Below, one piece after another: positions 7,964 to 16,966 of a stretch of 64,000 nt of DNA. The notes under the pieces are model-generated. The model saw only the letters and a program-made list of their open reading frames with translations, made no database searches and was not told the origin of the DNA. The position numbers and the translations under genes are program-made. Source of the stretch: Candidatus Eiseniibacteriota bacterium (GTDB lineage Bacteria; Eisenbacteria; RBG-16-71-46; CAIMUX01); the NCBI GenBank assembly GCA_903844735.1, contig CAIMUX010000103.1, positions 124,001 to 188,000 on the forward strand, read 5' to 3'. Position 1 is the first letter of the stretch. Every line of letters starts with the position of its first letter.

Positions 7964-9835
7964 ATGGCTAAACAGGAACCCACAGAAACGACCCAGGATT
8001 TCGCGTCCCTCGGCCTCGATGCCAGACTCGTCAAGGCGCTGGCCGCTCTCGGCTACGAGGAACCGACGCCGATTCAGCGCCGGGCGATCCCGCCGCTGCT
8101 CGAAGGGCGCGATCTGATCGGACAAGCCGCCACCGGGACCGGGAAGACGGCGGCCTTTGCGCTACCGCTGCTGCAACGCCTCGCCGCGCTCAAGAGGCCC
8201 GCCCGGCCCTCGGCGCTGATTCTGGTCCCGACGCGCGAACTGGCGATGCAGGTCTCCGAGGCGGTGCACCGCTACGGTCGCCCGTTCGGGACGAGCGTGC
8301 TGCCGGTCTACGGGGGGCAGAGTTTTGGCCCGCAGTTCCGGGCGCTGGAGCGGGGCGTGGATGTCGTGGTGGCCACGCCCGGGCGGGCCCTCGATCACGT
8401 CCGCCGCCTGACCATGGCACTCGGCGGTGTGGCGGTGGTGGTGTTGGACGAGGCGGACGAGATGCTCGACATGGGTTTCGCCGAGGACATCGAGGCGATC
8501 CTTGCGGAGACTCCCGCCGAGAGGCAGACGATGCTCTTCTCGGTGACGCTCCCGCCGCGCATCCTGGCGATCGCCCGTCGCCACCTCCGGGAGCCGGTCG
8601 AAATCAAAGTGGCGCGAGAGCGGGTCGCGGCCGGGCAGGCTCCGCGCGTGCGGCAGACCGCGTATGTGATTTCGCGACCGCACAAGATTGCGGCGCTCGG
8701 TCGCGTGCTCGACATGGAGAGTCCCACATCGGCCCTCGTCTTCTGCCGGACCCGCATCGAAGTGGACGAGTTGACGGAGAAACTCGGGGCGCGGGGCTAC
8801 CGCGCCGAGGCGCTGCACGGCGGGTTGACCCAAGACGCGCGCGAGCGGGTCATGAAGAAGCTCCGCGCCGGTGCGGCAGATCTGATCATAGCCACGGACG
8901 TGGCCGCGCGCGGCCTTGACATCGAGCAGCTTTCGCACGTGTTCAACTACGATGTCCCTTCCGCCCCGGAGTCGTACATCCATCGCACCGGTCGGGTCGG
9001 CCGGGCCGGCCGCGAGGGTATCGCCATCACCTTGGCGGAACCGCGCGAGCTGTGGCAGTTGCGCAACATCGAGAAGCTCACCCGGCAGAAGATCGAGTTT
9101 GCCACCCTTCCGACAACCGCGGACCTGCAGGCGAAGCGGCTGGAGGTGACCCGCACGGCGCTACAGGAGCTGCTCTTGGAGGGCGGGCTCGATCAGTTCC
9201 GCGTGGTTGTGGAGTCCTTGGGCCATGAGCACGAGATCGTCGACATCGCGCTGGCTGCCGTGAAGATGGCCCACGCCGCCGGCGGCAACGCGACGGAGGA
9301 GTATGAAGACATTCCGACGCCTCGATCGCCCGAGAGTCGGTATGACCAGGATCGCGCTCCTCGTTCGCCTGGGAGTCGCTATGGCCAGGATCGCGGTGCG
9401 CCGCGCGGCTCCGTGAGAGGGCGCGACACCGGGGACTTCGGTGAGGGGAGTCCGGGTGGTTCGGGCCGCGGCGCCAAGCGCCCTGGCGCGCGGTCCCGCG
9501 ACGCAGATGAACGCGCAGCGCCATCGCCGCTGCGGGCCAGAGCGGAGCGGATCGCGGCGGCGCGGGACGGGAAGAAACCCCGGAAAGACATCGGCTCGGG
9601 GCACGGCATGGTCCGCCTGCACCTCGACCTGGGCCGGGACTCCGGCCTTCGCCCGCAGGACTTAGTCGGCGCCATCACGAACGAGGCGGGAGTGACCGGC
9701 AGGGCCGTCGGCGCGATCGAGATCTCCGACGGCCATACGATCGTTGAAGTTGCTGAGGAGGTCGCCAGGGACGTGATGACGGCATTGCGCCGAAGCCTGA
9801 TTCGGGGGAATCGGCCCACCGTTCGGCAACTGTGA
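7964..9835 (+). CDS. deaD: DEAD-box RNA helicase with DbpA-type RNA-binding domain
   Basis: 623 residues; ATG preceded by CGGAGG. All helicase motifs are visible: Q motif (GYEEPTPIQ), motif I ATGTGKT, Ia PTREL, II DEAD, a motif III that reads SVT instead of SAT (FSVTLPPRI), and VI HRTGRVGRAGR. After the helicase core (~1-365) comes a charged Arg/Gly/Ser/Pro linker (~440-540) with a tandem repeat of the form PRSPxSRYxQDR. A C-terminal DbpA/CsdA RNA-binding fold follows (~545-620). Expected role: cold or ribosome-assembly RNA unwinding, as for DeaD/CsdA. It stands alone; the linker duplication is a ~39-bp tandem DNA repeat. Confidence 0.95.
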   Translation: MAKQEPTETTQDFASLGLDARLVKALAALGYEEPTPIQRRAIPPLLEGRDLIGQAATGTGKTAAFALPLLQRLAALKRPARPSALILVPTRELAMQVSEAVHRYGRPFGTSVLPVYGGQSFGPQFRALERGVDVVVATPGRALDHVRRLTMALGGVAVVVLDEADEMLDMGFAEDIEAILAETPAERQTMLFSVTLPPRILAIARRHLREPVEIKVARERVAAGQAPRVRQTAYVISRPHKIAALGRVLDMESPTSALVFCRTRIEVDELTEKLGARGYRAEALHGGLTQDARERVMKKLRAGAADLIIATDVAARGLDIEQLSHVFNYDVPSAPESYIHRTGRVGRAGREGIAITLAEPRELWQLRNIEKLTRQKIEFATLPTTADLQAKRLEVTRTALQELLLEGGLDQFRVVVESLGHEHEIVDIALAAVKMAHAAGGNATEEYEDIPTPRSPESRYDQDRAPRSPGSRYGQDRGAPRGSVRGRDTGDFGEGSPGGSGRGAKRPGARSRDADERAAPSPLRARAERIAAARDGKKPRKDIGSGHGMVRLHLDLGRDSGLRPQDLVGAITNEAGVTGRAVGAIEISDGHTIVEVAEEVARDVMTALRRSLIRGNRPTVRQL

Positions 9836-10194
9836 GACTCGGCTGCGGCCGGCTTCCGGTCCGGTGGCCGTGGCTGGCGCGGCCGATCTTAGCTTTCCCG
9901 AAGTGCGTGCCGCTGACGGCAACAAGGAGCGGGCGAGCCTCCCCGTAACCAATGCTCATGCAATTCCGGCGGACAATGTCTTGACAGCCCGGCCGCCGGG
10001 CCTATCCTGGCGCGGTGAAGGCGACCCAGGGGATCGGGGAGATGGATCGAGCGGGCCCCGCCCCGGTTCGCCGCTCTTGGCCCTGTCTCGTACCCGGCAA
10101 CGGTTGCGTTGACCGCGTATGCACAGAGCCCGGGTGTTGTCTGTCTGCGGCTGCAGGCAGAACTGCCGGAGTCTTCTGGACAGGAGGTGTATGC
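9836..10194. other. Intergenic region holding a promoter
   Basis: No gene recognised between the helicase stop and the secreted protein start. It contains the sigma-70-like promoter at 9981-10008 described separately; the remaining bases show nothing else that I can support. Confidence 0.5.
9981..10008 (+). promoter_or_regulatory. Sigma-70-like promoter with a dyad in its spacer
   Basis: TTGACA (9981-9986) is followed after 16 bases by TATCCT (10003-10008). The spacer is filled by the perfect inverted repeat GCCCGG-CCG-CCGGGC (9987-10001), a plausible operator. The next gene starts at 10195, leaving a leader of about 180 bases. Confidence 0.5.
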
Positions 10195-10788
10195 ATGAGA
10201 GTTGTCGCGAGTTTGACCGTCGTCGTGGTGTCGGCGCTCGGAGCGCTGCTGCTGGGCTCTGGGCCTGCGCTCGCCCAACCCCAGCCCTACCTGGGACCGG
10301 ACTCGGTGAGGTGCGAGCCGCAGCCGCCGTACCATCCGATGGACTACTGGTACAGCGTTACGCCTGCCACCGCCGCCCGCTGTGACTTCCATGTACAGGT
10401 CTTCGATGAGGTGGGGTCGAACTACTCGAATTGGATCGGCCCTGCGAATTGGCTGCACGCGGTCCACTTTGACGCCGGGAGCGGCAAGTGGTGGGCCTCG
10501 TGGTGGAGCCCGCCGGATTCTGTCGGCGGATGCCCGTATCCGATGAACGGCCCCTTTGTCTGCGGATTCACCAACACGACACTCAGTACGTGGGGGGAAT
10601 GGACCACCACGATAGACAACTCGTGGGACCCGTTTCCGGTGAGTGCGCAGAACCTGGCGGACTGGTCGGGCTTCCCCGCCCACTCCCAAACGGCGGACGG
10701 GTATGGCCGCATGGTACACGTGCCATCGGGGATTCCTACGCCGACGGACGTGCGGTCGTGGGGATCCATCAAGGCGCTCTACCGCTGA
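10195..10788 (+). CDS. Secreted hypothetical protein
   Basis: 197 residues; ATG at 10195 with CAGGAGG upstream. Residues 1-27 are a signal peptide ending ALA-QP. The mature part is rich in Trp, Pro, Tyr and Asp (for example SGKWWASWWSPPDS) and has a few scattered Cys. It has no motif that I recognise. Likely a periplasmic or extracellular beta-rich protein. A promoter with a dyad lies upstream at 9981. Confidence 0.7.
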   Translation: MRVVASLTVVVVSALGALLLGSGPALAQPQPYLGPDSVRCEPQPPYHPMDYWYSVTPATAARCDFHVQVFDEVGSNYSNWIGPANWLHAVHFDAGSGKWWASWWSPPDSVGGCPYPMNGPFVCGFTNTTLSTWGEWTTTIDNSWDPFPVSAQNLADWSGFPAHSQTADGYGRMVHVPSGIPTPTDVRSWGSIKALYR

Positions 10789-11129
10789 GAGCCGGGCATC
10801 TCCGGGGGGCAGGGCGGGCGTGAGGGGTCTGGCTCTGCCCTCATTCGGTCGCCGTGACGGTGGTGGCCCTGGTCATGTTTGTCGGACCCGGTACCCGAGC
10901 GACGGCCGGGTCGGTCCCCGCGATCCCCTCCGGGCCTCGCGTCCGCCTGTGCCTCCTCCGGAGGTTTCCTCGAGGGAGCCCCCTTTCTCCAACGTGACGT
11001 GCCCCGCAGTGCCTCCCGAGCATCTATGATGCCCTGGATCGCAGCTACCTGGATCGCGGCTACTTGGATCGCAGTCACCTGGACAGCAGCACCTGGATCA
11101 CAGCCACGACGAGTCGCCGGAGGATACCC
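10789..11129. other. Intergenic region with a 15-bp tandem repeat
   Basis: No gene recognised. Its last part (11033-11106) consists of imperfect 15-bp units just before the recJ ribosome binding site; the rest shows nothing that I can support. Confidence 0.5.
11033..11106 (+). repeat. 15-bp tandem repeat, five units
   Basis: Units are CCTGGATCGCAGCTA, CCTGGATCGCGGCTA, CTTGGATCGCAGTCA, CCTGGACAGCAGCA (14 bases) and CCTGGATCACAGCCA. It abuts the recJ start region. One frame would give YLDRS-like pentapeptides, but no start or function is evident. Confidence 0.8.
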
Positions 11130-13250
11130 ATGCGCCCGGAGTTCATCGGAGGAGAGAACGTACGATTGGGCGAGGCGCTGCGGGCTCTGGCCGGCGCGCG
11201 AGGCTGGAGCGAGGAGGAGGCGGAGAGCATTTGCGCCTTTCTCGGCCCGACCCCGACGGGCACGGAAACCGGTGCGGGGGACAGGGAAACCGGGGATCCG
11301 TGTGGCGACGGAGGAGACCTTCCCCCGTTTTCCCGGGAGCTCAGGAACAGATTCCGCGGCCAGCGCGCCTACGCGGCGGCGCGCGACCGAATCGGTGCCA
11401 CGGCGATGGGGCACCACCGGATCATCCTTTTTGGCGACTACGATGCCGACGGGATCACGGCGGTGGCGCAGGTCCATCGTTTTCTCGCTGCCGCCGGGCG
11501 TCGGGATCGGGATCCCCATCGGGTTCTCTTCCGATTCGTGCCCGACCGAATGCGCCACGGCTATGGTCTGACGAAGGCCGCAGTGGATGAGTGCCTCGCG
11601 ACATGCCGAGAGGAGTGGGCCAAAGCCCCGGGCGAGCCGCCTGGTGATGGTCGCGGTCGGACGCCCGCGAAGGGGTCAAGGGGAGCGTCCGGGAGCACGG
11701 ACCTGCCGATTCTCCTCATCGCCCTGGACTGCGGATCGGCTTCGCTGGATCTCATCGCGGATCTGAAGAGGACGCAGGAAATCGACACCATCATCGTCGA
11801 CCACCACCAGCCGCACGGTTCTCCGGATGTCCGACACCCACCGGTGGCGCACCTTAACCCGCAAGTCTGGGAAGAGGGTCAGGCGGAAATGGCTGCACTC
11901 CGGATGCTCAGCGCCTCCGGACTCGCGTTTCTGCTTTGCGAATGCTTGAGGGAGGACCTTGGGGTCAAGGGGTGGGATCGGAAGGCCGGGTGCGTTCTCG
12001 CCGGGCTGGGGACGGTGGCCGATGTCGTGCCTCTCGTTGGGCCGAACCGGGAACTGGTGAAGAAGGCGCTCAGGTACGCCAACGAACCCGATTTCCTTGA
12101 GCGTAGGCTTCCCGGTCTGGCCAAGCTCCATGAACGCAGCGGCGGGGGGCCGGTCGATGCCGGCACCTTGGGCTATCGATGGGGTCCGCGGGTGAATGCG
12201 TCGGGGCGCATCGAAGATGCCCGGGCGCCGGTGGAGCTGCTTTTGGCCGACGATCCCGACAGGATCGGCGAATTGGCGGAGGCCTGCGAGAGGGCGAATG
12301 ACCACCGCAAGAAGCTCACGGAGGAGGCGCTCGACGCGGCCGTGCAGCTCGCGGCCGAGCGCGAGCGGACCGGGGTGCGGGAACGGGTGTTGGTCTTGGG
12401 CAACGAATCCTGGGAGCCGGGTATCGTGGGAATCGTGGCCGGGCGACTCCGAGAACGGCTGGGAAAGCCGGTCATCGTTTTCGGCAAGCATCGAGGGCAG
12501 GAGACCTGGAAAGGGTCGGGGCGTAGTGTCGCCGGTTATGACCTCGGGGAGGCCGTGCGGCGTGCCGTGGCGGAAAAGTATGCTGTCAGTGGCGGAGGGC
12601 ATCACCTTGCCGCCGGTCTGACGGTGGCCTCCGGCACCGCTGATCCGGCCGGGACCGTCGATCAGTTGCGCGACTGGCTGAACCGAGATTGCTCGTTGGA
12701 TGACGGCGATCGGGCGCCGGTGTACGAGATCCTGGCACCGGTCCACGCCCGAGATGCCCTGGACCAGGCGGCGAAAACTCCCCGCGACCCGAACGCTCTG
12801 GTGAAGTTCTGGTGCGATCTGTACAACCGCTTCGAACCGTTCGGCGCCGGGAACCCGCGGCCCGGACTCCTGCTCAGGAACGCCGAGCTGGTTGCGTGCC
12901 AGGCCAAGACCACCATGAAGGGCGTCACCACCAGCCGCGATGCGCGGGGAGCCTCCACTCCGCCCGTGCCGCGAGTGTGGGCCATCTCGGCACGTTTCCG
13001 GTGGAACGGCGGCGATTCGCTTCTCGCGGACTGGACCGATCCCGACGCCGCGCGTGCTGTCTGGCCGGACCCGAAGATGTTCACTCCCGGCACGTCGCCG
13101 GCTGTCCGTTTCGACCTCGTCCTCGAGCCCCATCGCTCGGTGTCGTCCGGGAGAAATGGGGGCGATTCCCGTACCTGGTACGACTGGCGCGTCGTCGCTT
13201 GTGAGCCGAGTGCGGACAGTCGGTCGGGATCGGGCGCGGCCAACGGCTGA
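11130..13250 (+). CDS. recJ: Single-stranded-DNA-specific exonuclease RecJ
   Basis: 706 residues; ATG at 11130 preceded by CCGGAGG. DHH family phosphoesterase motifs are clear: FGDYDADGIT (motif I, ~102-110), ALDCGSA (II), IIVDHHQPH (III) and VADVVPLVGPNRE (IV). In the DHHA1 domain GSGRSVAGYDLGEA and SGGGHHLAAG stand out, and an OB-like C-terminal part follows. It degrades 5'-ended single strands in recombination and mismatch repair, together with RecQ-type helicases. The usual length is ~570-600; here Gly/Thr-rich insertions near residues 40-65 and ~170-195 make it longer. No close operon partner. Confidence 0.92.
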   Translation: MRPEFIGGENVRLGEALRALAGARGWSEEEAESICAFLGPTPTGTETGAGDRETGDPCGDGGDLPPFSRELRNRFRGQRAYAAARDRIGATAMGHHRIILFGDYDADGITAVAQVHRFLAAAGRRDRDPHRVLFRFVPDRMRHGYGLTKAAVDECLATCREEWAKAPGEPPGDGRGRTPAKGSRGASGSTDLPILLIALDCGSASLDLIADLKRTQEIDTIIVDHHQPHGSPDVRHPPVAHLNPQVWEEGQAEMAALRMLSASGLAFLLCECLREDLGVKGWDRKAGCVLAGLGTVADVVPLVGPNRELVKKALRYANEPDFLERRLPGLAKLHERSGGGPVDAGTLGYRWGPRVNASGRIEDARAPVELLLADDPDRIGELAEACERANDHRKKLTEEALDAAVQLAAERERTGVRERVLVLGNESWEPGIVGIVAGRLRERLGKPVIVFGKHRGQETWKGSGRSVAGYDLGEAVRRAVAEKYAVSGGGHHLAAGLTVASGTADPAGTVDQLRDWLNRDCSLDDGDRAPVYEILAPVHARDALDQAAKTPRDPNALVKFWCDLYNRFEPFGAGNPRPGLLLRNAELVACQAKTTMKGVTTSRDARGASTPPVPRVWAISARFRWNGGDSLLADWTDPDAARAVWPDPKMFTPGTSPAVRFDLVLEPHRSVSSGRNGGDSRTWYDWRVVACEPSADSRSGSGAANG

Positions 13251-13288
13251 GATCGGGCACGGTCAACCAGAGAACCTCGATACGGTGA

Positions 13289-14230
13289 TCAGCCCCGCAC
13301 CCTTGGGTGCGCGTCCTCTCCGGCCTTCGCCAGTACGTCCTTGCGAATCCGGTAGACGAGCTCGATGGCCGGCCGCGCGTCTTCGATCCCGAAGCCACGC
13401 CCGGACAGCACCTCCTGATAGAGGCTGGTGTGCAGGTCGCCGAACCCTTCCGAGAACTCCAGCTCGCTTCCGTCGATGGTCAGGCTTCGATGGGCGGACC
13501 GCCCCGACTCGAGGTACCCGGCCGGCAGGTCTGCGCCGTCGACCGAGAGAAACCAGCGCACGCGCGCCCGTTCGAGCTCCAGCCGCCCGGCCATCCGACG
13601 CGGGTCCCGCAGGTGCGTGGCACTGGACTGCACCGGTCCGAAGAGCCACAGGAGCAGATCGAAGAAGTGGATCCCGATGTTCATCGCCACCCCGCCCGAC
13701 TTCTCCTCGGAGCCCTTCCAGGAGACGTCGTACCACGGGCCGCGACGAGTGATGTAGGAAAGCTCGACCTCGACCGGGGGCCCGGCCGGGCGAGCGGCCA
13801 ATTCATCGTGTAGCGCGATCAGCGCCGGGTGCAGCCGCAACTGGAAAACGGTGTGTACGCGACTGCCGGTTTCCTGCTCCAGAACCTGCAGCGCCTCGAT
13901 GTTCCACGGGTTGATCACCAGCGGTTTTTCGCAGATGGCGTGGGCGTGGGCTCGCAGCGCCAAGCGGATGTGGGCATCGTGGAGATAGTTCGGCGAACAG
14001 ATGCCGACGAATTGAATCTGCTCTTCCTTCGGCCCGCGCCGCCGCTTTTCGAGGAAGCGGTCGAACCTTTCGATCTCGGTGAAGAACCGGGTTTCGGGGA
14101 AGTATCGGTCGAGGACTCCGGCGGCATCGTGGGGATCGATCGCGGCGACAAGGCGGTGTCCGGTGTCGTGGATGGCCTTGAGGTGCCGGGGTGCGACGAA
14201 CCCGGCGGCGCCGATGAGGGCGAAGTTCAT
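13289..14230 (-). CDS. wlbA: Gfo/Idh/MocA oxidoreductase, WlbA/WbpB-like UDP-sugar 3-dehydrogenase
   Basis: 313 residues. ATG at 14230 has AGGAGG six bases upstream; the TTG two codons earlier has no room for a ribosome binding site. NAD-binding start NFALIGAAGFVAPRHLKAI, catalytic-type Lys in ICEKPLVINPWN, and GPWYDVSWKG with KSGGVAMNIGIHFFD match the WlbA/WbpB group, which oxidises C3 of UDP-GlcNAc(A) in making 2,3-diamino sugars for O-antigen. The partner transaminase and acetyltransferase are not in this window, so the pathway is inferred from the sequence signature alone. Confidence 0.83.
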   Translation of the reverse strand: MNFALIGAAGFVAPRHLKAIHDTGHRLVAAIDPHDAAGVLDRYFPETRFFTEIERFDRFLEKRRRGPKEEQIQFVGICSPNYLHDAHIRLALRAHAHAICEKPLVINPWNIEALQVLEQETGSRVHTVFQLRLHPALIALHDELAARPAGPPVEVELSYITRRGPWYDVSWKGSEEKSGGVAMNIGIHFFDLLLWLFGPVQSSATHLRDPRRMAGRLELERARVRWFLSVDGADLPAGYLESGRSAHRSLTIDGSELEFSEGFGDLHTSLYQEVLSGRGFGIEDARPAIELVYRIRKDVLAKAGEDAHPRVRG

Positions 14231-14249
14231 GAACAACCTCCTGGCATTC

Positions 14250-14345
14250 GCAGTGGGAAACGAATGCGGCTGGCTTCGGGCTTCGGACTTCGAGCTTCTG
14301 AATCCTGACTTCTGACTTCTGTCTACTGTCTACTGTCTACTGGCC
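14250..14345. repeat. Dispersed intergenic repeat, copy 2
   Basis: On the minus strand it reads GTAGACAGTAGACAG, then AAGTCAGGATTCAGAAG, then CCGAAGCCCGAAGCCAG, then CCGCATTCGTTTCCC. This is the same order as the copy at 49080-49182. It lies between the ubiD stop and the wlbA start. Confidence 0.8.
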
Positions 14346-14349
14346 GGAG

Positions 14350-16326
14350 CTACTTCCCCAGCCCGTATTCCCCCCAACGCCGGTCCACCAAGCGACGCGT
14401 TTCCTCCGAGGGCCGGACCGGGTCCGGATAGCCGGGCTTCCAGGTAGCGTCGATCCCCATGGTTCCACGGTGCACCGGCGCTGCGCCCACCAGCCTCGAG
14501 TCGTTGAAAAGGATGTCCCGCGCGGCGTCGAAGCGGGTGAAGATCCCCCAGATAAGATGCGTTCGGTCCTGCAGCCGGACATCGGAGCTGACCACGGCGA
14601 TGATCGGCACGCGCTGGAGGGACGGCCATGCCGTGCGTGCATCCTCCGCGAGCAGTTGTTCCAGGACGGAACGCCCCGCCGTCCCCTCCACCGTCACCGC
14701 CAGGATCGAGCCGGCCAGGAGCCGCTGCCCGCGGATCGCGGGATGCAGGTCGCGCAGGTCCGGCAGTTCGGTCTCTGCGAGCGGCGGCCTTGGCTCGCGC
14801 CCGGGCGAGGGACACGCGTCGAGGATCATCTTGCTGCCGAGATTCATGCGGAACGAGGTGAAGTCGAGCGTGTCCATGGCGGTTCCCGGCAGGAGGATGA
14901 AGCCCTCCTCGGGGTCGAACCAGGCACCGATCTCGCGCAGCACAGCCTCGGGGTCACGGGCGTTCACGTCCGGCCCGACCGTGACCACCACCTTGCTCAG
15001 CGAGACCTGCCCGGTCCCGAGCATGGCGAAGGCCGCCTTCAGTGACTCCTTGGCGTACCGTGCGCCGACTGACACCGACAGGAGATTGTGAAAACCCGCT
15101 TCCGGGAACGCCCAGGCGTCGCGGATCTCCGGGTGCATCATCCGCAGCAGGGGCACCAGCATCTCCTGCAAGGCGTCGCCGATCCAGCGATCCTCCTGCG
15201 GCGGTTGACCCACGACGGAAACCGGGAAGATGGCATCGTGGCGGTGCGTGATCTTCGTCAGGTGGAACACCGGCTGTTCACTCTGGTGGGAGTAGTGCCC
15301 GAAGTGATCACCGAAGGGCCCTTCCGACCGCCGTTCGCGCGCGGGCACAATCCCTTCCAGAACGAAATCGGCCGAGGCGGGCACGAGGATCGGTACGGTC
15401 ACCGCGCGCACGGCCTTGAGCGGCGCTCCTCGGAGAAATGCGGCAAAGGCCAGCTCGTCGACGTTTTCGGGCAGCGGTGCGACGGAGGCGAGCATGAGAA
15501 TCGGGTCGCCTCCGAGGATGCAGCAGGCCGACAGTGACTGGCCGCGCGCCTCGGCCTCCCGGTAGTGGAAGGCGCCCCCCTTCTGAATCTGCATGTGCAG
15601 ACCGGTGGTGCGCCGGTCGTAGACCTGCATCCGATAGGTGCCGAGATTGCGGCCTCCCGTGACCGGATGTTGCGTGAGCACCATCGGCCAGGTGATGAAC
15701 GGGCCGCCGTCCTGCGGCCAGCAGGTGAGGATCGGGAGTCGGTCGAGATCCGGGTCGGCCACGACGTCGTGGCAGCGTGCGGTGTCGACGGTCGTGACCT
15801 TCGCGGTGAAGGCGCGGCGGAAGAGGCTGCGCGTCTCCCAGAGAGCCCCGATGGTCGGGGGCTGCAATCGTTCGGCCGCAAGCATCAGCTCGAGTCCGAT
15901 CGTTTCCGGCTCGCGTCCGAGGGCGAGACGGATTCGCTCGCGGCCCGCGAGTAGATTCGCTACCACCGGAAACGGGTTGCCATCGACCTTCTCGAAGAGC
16001 AAGGCGGGGGAGTCGAGGGCCGCCGCGCGGGAGGCGATCTCCGCGATCTCGAAACGCGCCGACACCGGGACCGTCACCCGGTGCAGCTCACCGGCCTCTT
16101 CCAGGGTGCGGAGGAACGGGCGTAGCCCGTCGAACCGAACGGGGCGGGTCGGTGCGAAGCGGGCCGGTGCGAGGCGGGTGGATGTGAGGCAACCGAGCTC
16201 CTGGTGCTGGGATGAGTGGCGGCCGGAGGCAGGCCTCGAGAGCGAGAGGGGCTCAGGCGCGGGGTGGGAGGGAATGAGACGCACGGCTTGGACGCGTGCG
16301 GGCCGCTTGCCGACCGGGCCCTTCAT
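14350..16326 (-). CDS. ubiD: UbiD-family decarboxylase
   Basis: 658 residues. ATG at 16326 overlaps the ubiX stop (ATGA), which fixes the start by coupling. About 60 extra N-terminal residues of low complexity, including pentapeptide units LTSTR/LAPAR/FAPTR from a 15-bp repeat at 16144-16188, precede the UbiD fold. Family landmarks include FRTLEEAG-type start (FLRTLEEAGELHR), LPILTCWPQDGGPFIT, NLGTYRMQVYD, EGPFGDHFGHYS and GTAMDTLDFTSFRMNLGSKM. It removes the carboxyl group from a prenylated aromatic ring using prenyl-FMN made by UbiX. With the UbiA upstream it fits MqnL of the futalosine menaquinone route; that assignment is inferred. Confidence 0.92.
   Translation of the reverse strand: MKGPVGKRPARVQAVRLIPSHPAPEPLSLSRPASGRHSSQHQELGCLTSTRLAPARFAPTRPVRFDGLRPFLRTLEEAGELHRVTVPVSARFEIAEIASRAAALDSPALLFEKVDGNPFPVVANLLAGRERIRLALGREPETIGLELMLAAERLQPPTIGALWETRSLFRRAFTAKVTTVDTARCHDVVADPDLDRLPILTCWPQDGGPFITWPMVLTQHPVTGGRNLGTYRMQVYDRRTTGLHMQIQKGGAFHYREAEARGQSLSACCILGGDPILMLASVAPLPENVDELAFAAFLRGAPLKAVRAVTVPILVPASADFVLEGIVPARERRSEGPFGDHFGHYSHQSEQPVFHLTKITHRHDAIFPVSVVGQPPQEDRWIGDALQEMLVPLLRMMHPEIRDAWAFPEAGFHNLLSVSVGARYAKESLKAAFAMLGTGQVSLSKVVVTVGPDVNARDPEAVLREIGAWFDPEEGFILLPGTAMDTLDFTSFRMNLGSKMILDACPSPGREPRPPLAETELPDLRDLHPAIRGQRLLAGSILAVTVEGTAGRSVLEQLLAEDARTAWPSLQRVPIIAVVSSDVRLQDRTHLIWGIFTRFDAARDILFNDSRLVGAAPVHRGTMGIDATWKPGYPDPVRPSEETRRLVDRRWGEYGLGK
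16144..16188. repeat. 15-bp tandem repeat inside the ubiD N-terminus
   Basis: Three in-frame units GCGGGTCGGTGCGAA, GCGGGCCGGTGCGAG and GCGGGTGGATGTGAG encode repeated pentapeptides in the non-conserved N-terminal extension. Confidence 0.8.
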
Positions 16327-16952
16327 GGCGCACCTCGCTCCCGACCGGTCGCGTCGGGCCGCGCCGCCGGATCTCCGTGAGTCAATGCTGCGGGATTCTC
16401 CTGTTGCAGCCGATCCTCGTGCCAGCCGGGTCCCGTCTCGACGCCGCAGAGAGCGAGGAGTTTCGCGGTGAATCCGGCTACTGCCCCGTCCAGGGTCTGC
16501 GGCCTGTGGTAGAGGGGAGGCATGATCGGAGCGATGATCCCGCCGTCTCGCGAGATTCTTAGGGCGTTCTCCAGCATCCCGGTGGAGAGGGGCGTCTCGC
16601 GCAGCGCCAGCACGAGGCGCATCCGCTCCTTCAGCGTGACCGCGGCGGCGCGGGTGATGAGCGTGTCGGCGATCCCGGCGGCGATCTTCGCCATGGTCGA
16701 GGCGCTGCACGGCACGATGACGAATGCGTCGTGCCGGATCGTGCCTGAGGAAAACGGGGCCGCCAAGTCTCCATCCGCAAAGGTCCGCGTCACCCAGGGG
16801 GCGAGGTCGGCGGGGGAGAGCCCGAGCTCGTCTTTGAGGACGGCCTTGCCCCACTCGGAGACGATAAGGAAGCGCTCGCCGGGACAGCGCTTGAGGAAGT
16901 CGATGGCGAAGGCGGCGCCGGAGGCGCCGGTGATGCCGACGAGGACGCGCAC
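16323..16952 (-). CDS. ubiX: UbiX-family flavin prenyltransferase
   Basis: 209 residues. The GTG at 16952, five bases after GGGAGGT, starts VRVLVGITGASGAAFAIDFL, the canonical UbiX N-terminus. VPCSASTMAKIAAGIADTLITRAA and KERMRLVLALRETPLSTGML are family signatures. It makes prenylated FMN for UbiD. It lies 14 bases after ubiA and overlaps ubiD by 4 bases (ATGA), so the three are one operon. The C-terminal ~25 residues are a non-conserved, Gly/Ala/Glu-rich tail. Confidence 0.94.
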   Translation of the reverse strand: MRVLVGITGASGAAFAIDFLKRCPGERFLIVSEWGKAVLKDELGLSPADLAPWVTRTFADGDLAAPFSSGTIRHDAFVIVPCSASTMAKIAAGIADTLITRAAAVTLKERMRLVLALRETPLSTGMLENALRISRDGGIIAPIMPPLYHRPQTLDGAVAGFTAKLLALCGVETGPGWHEDRLQQENPAALTHGDPAARPDATGRERGAP

Positions 16953-16966
16953 GGGGACCTCCCGCT

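Noticed and set aside
11033-11106. Possible pentapeptide-repeat protein segment (YLDRS units)
   Set aside because: No start codon with ribosome binding site belongs to it, it is only five units long, and it lies before a clear recJ start.
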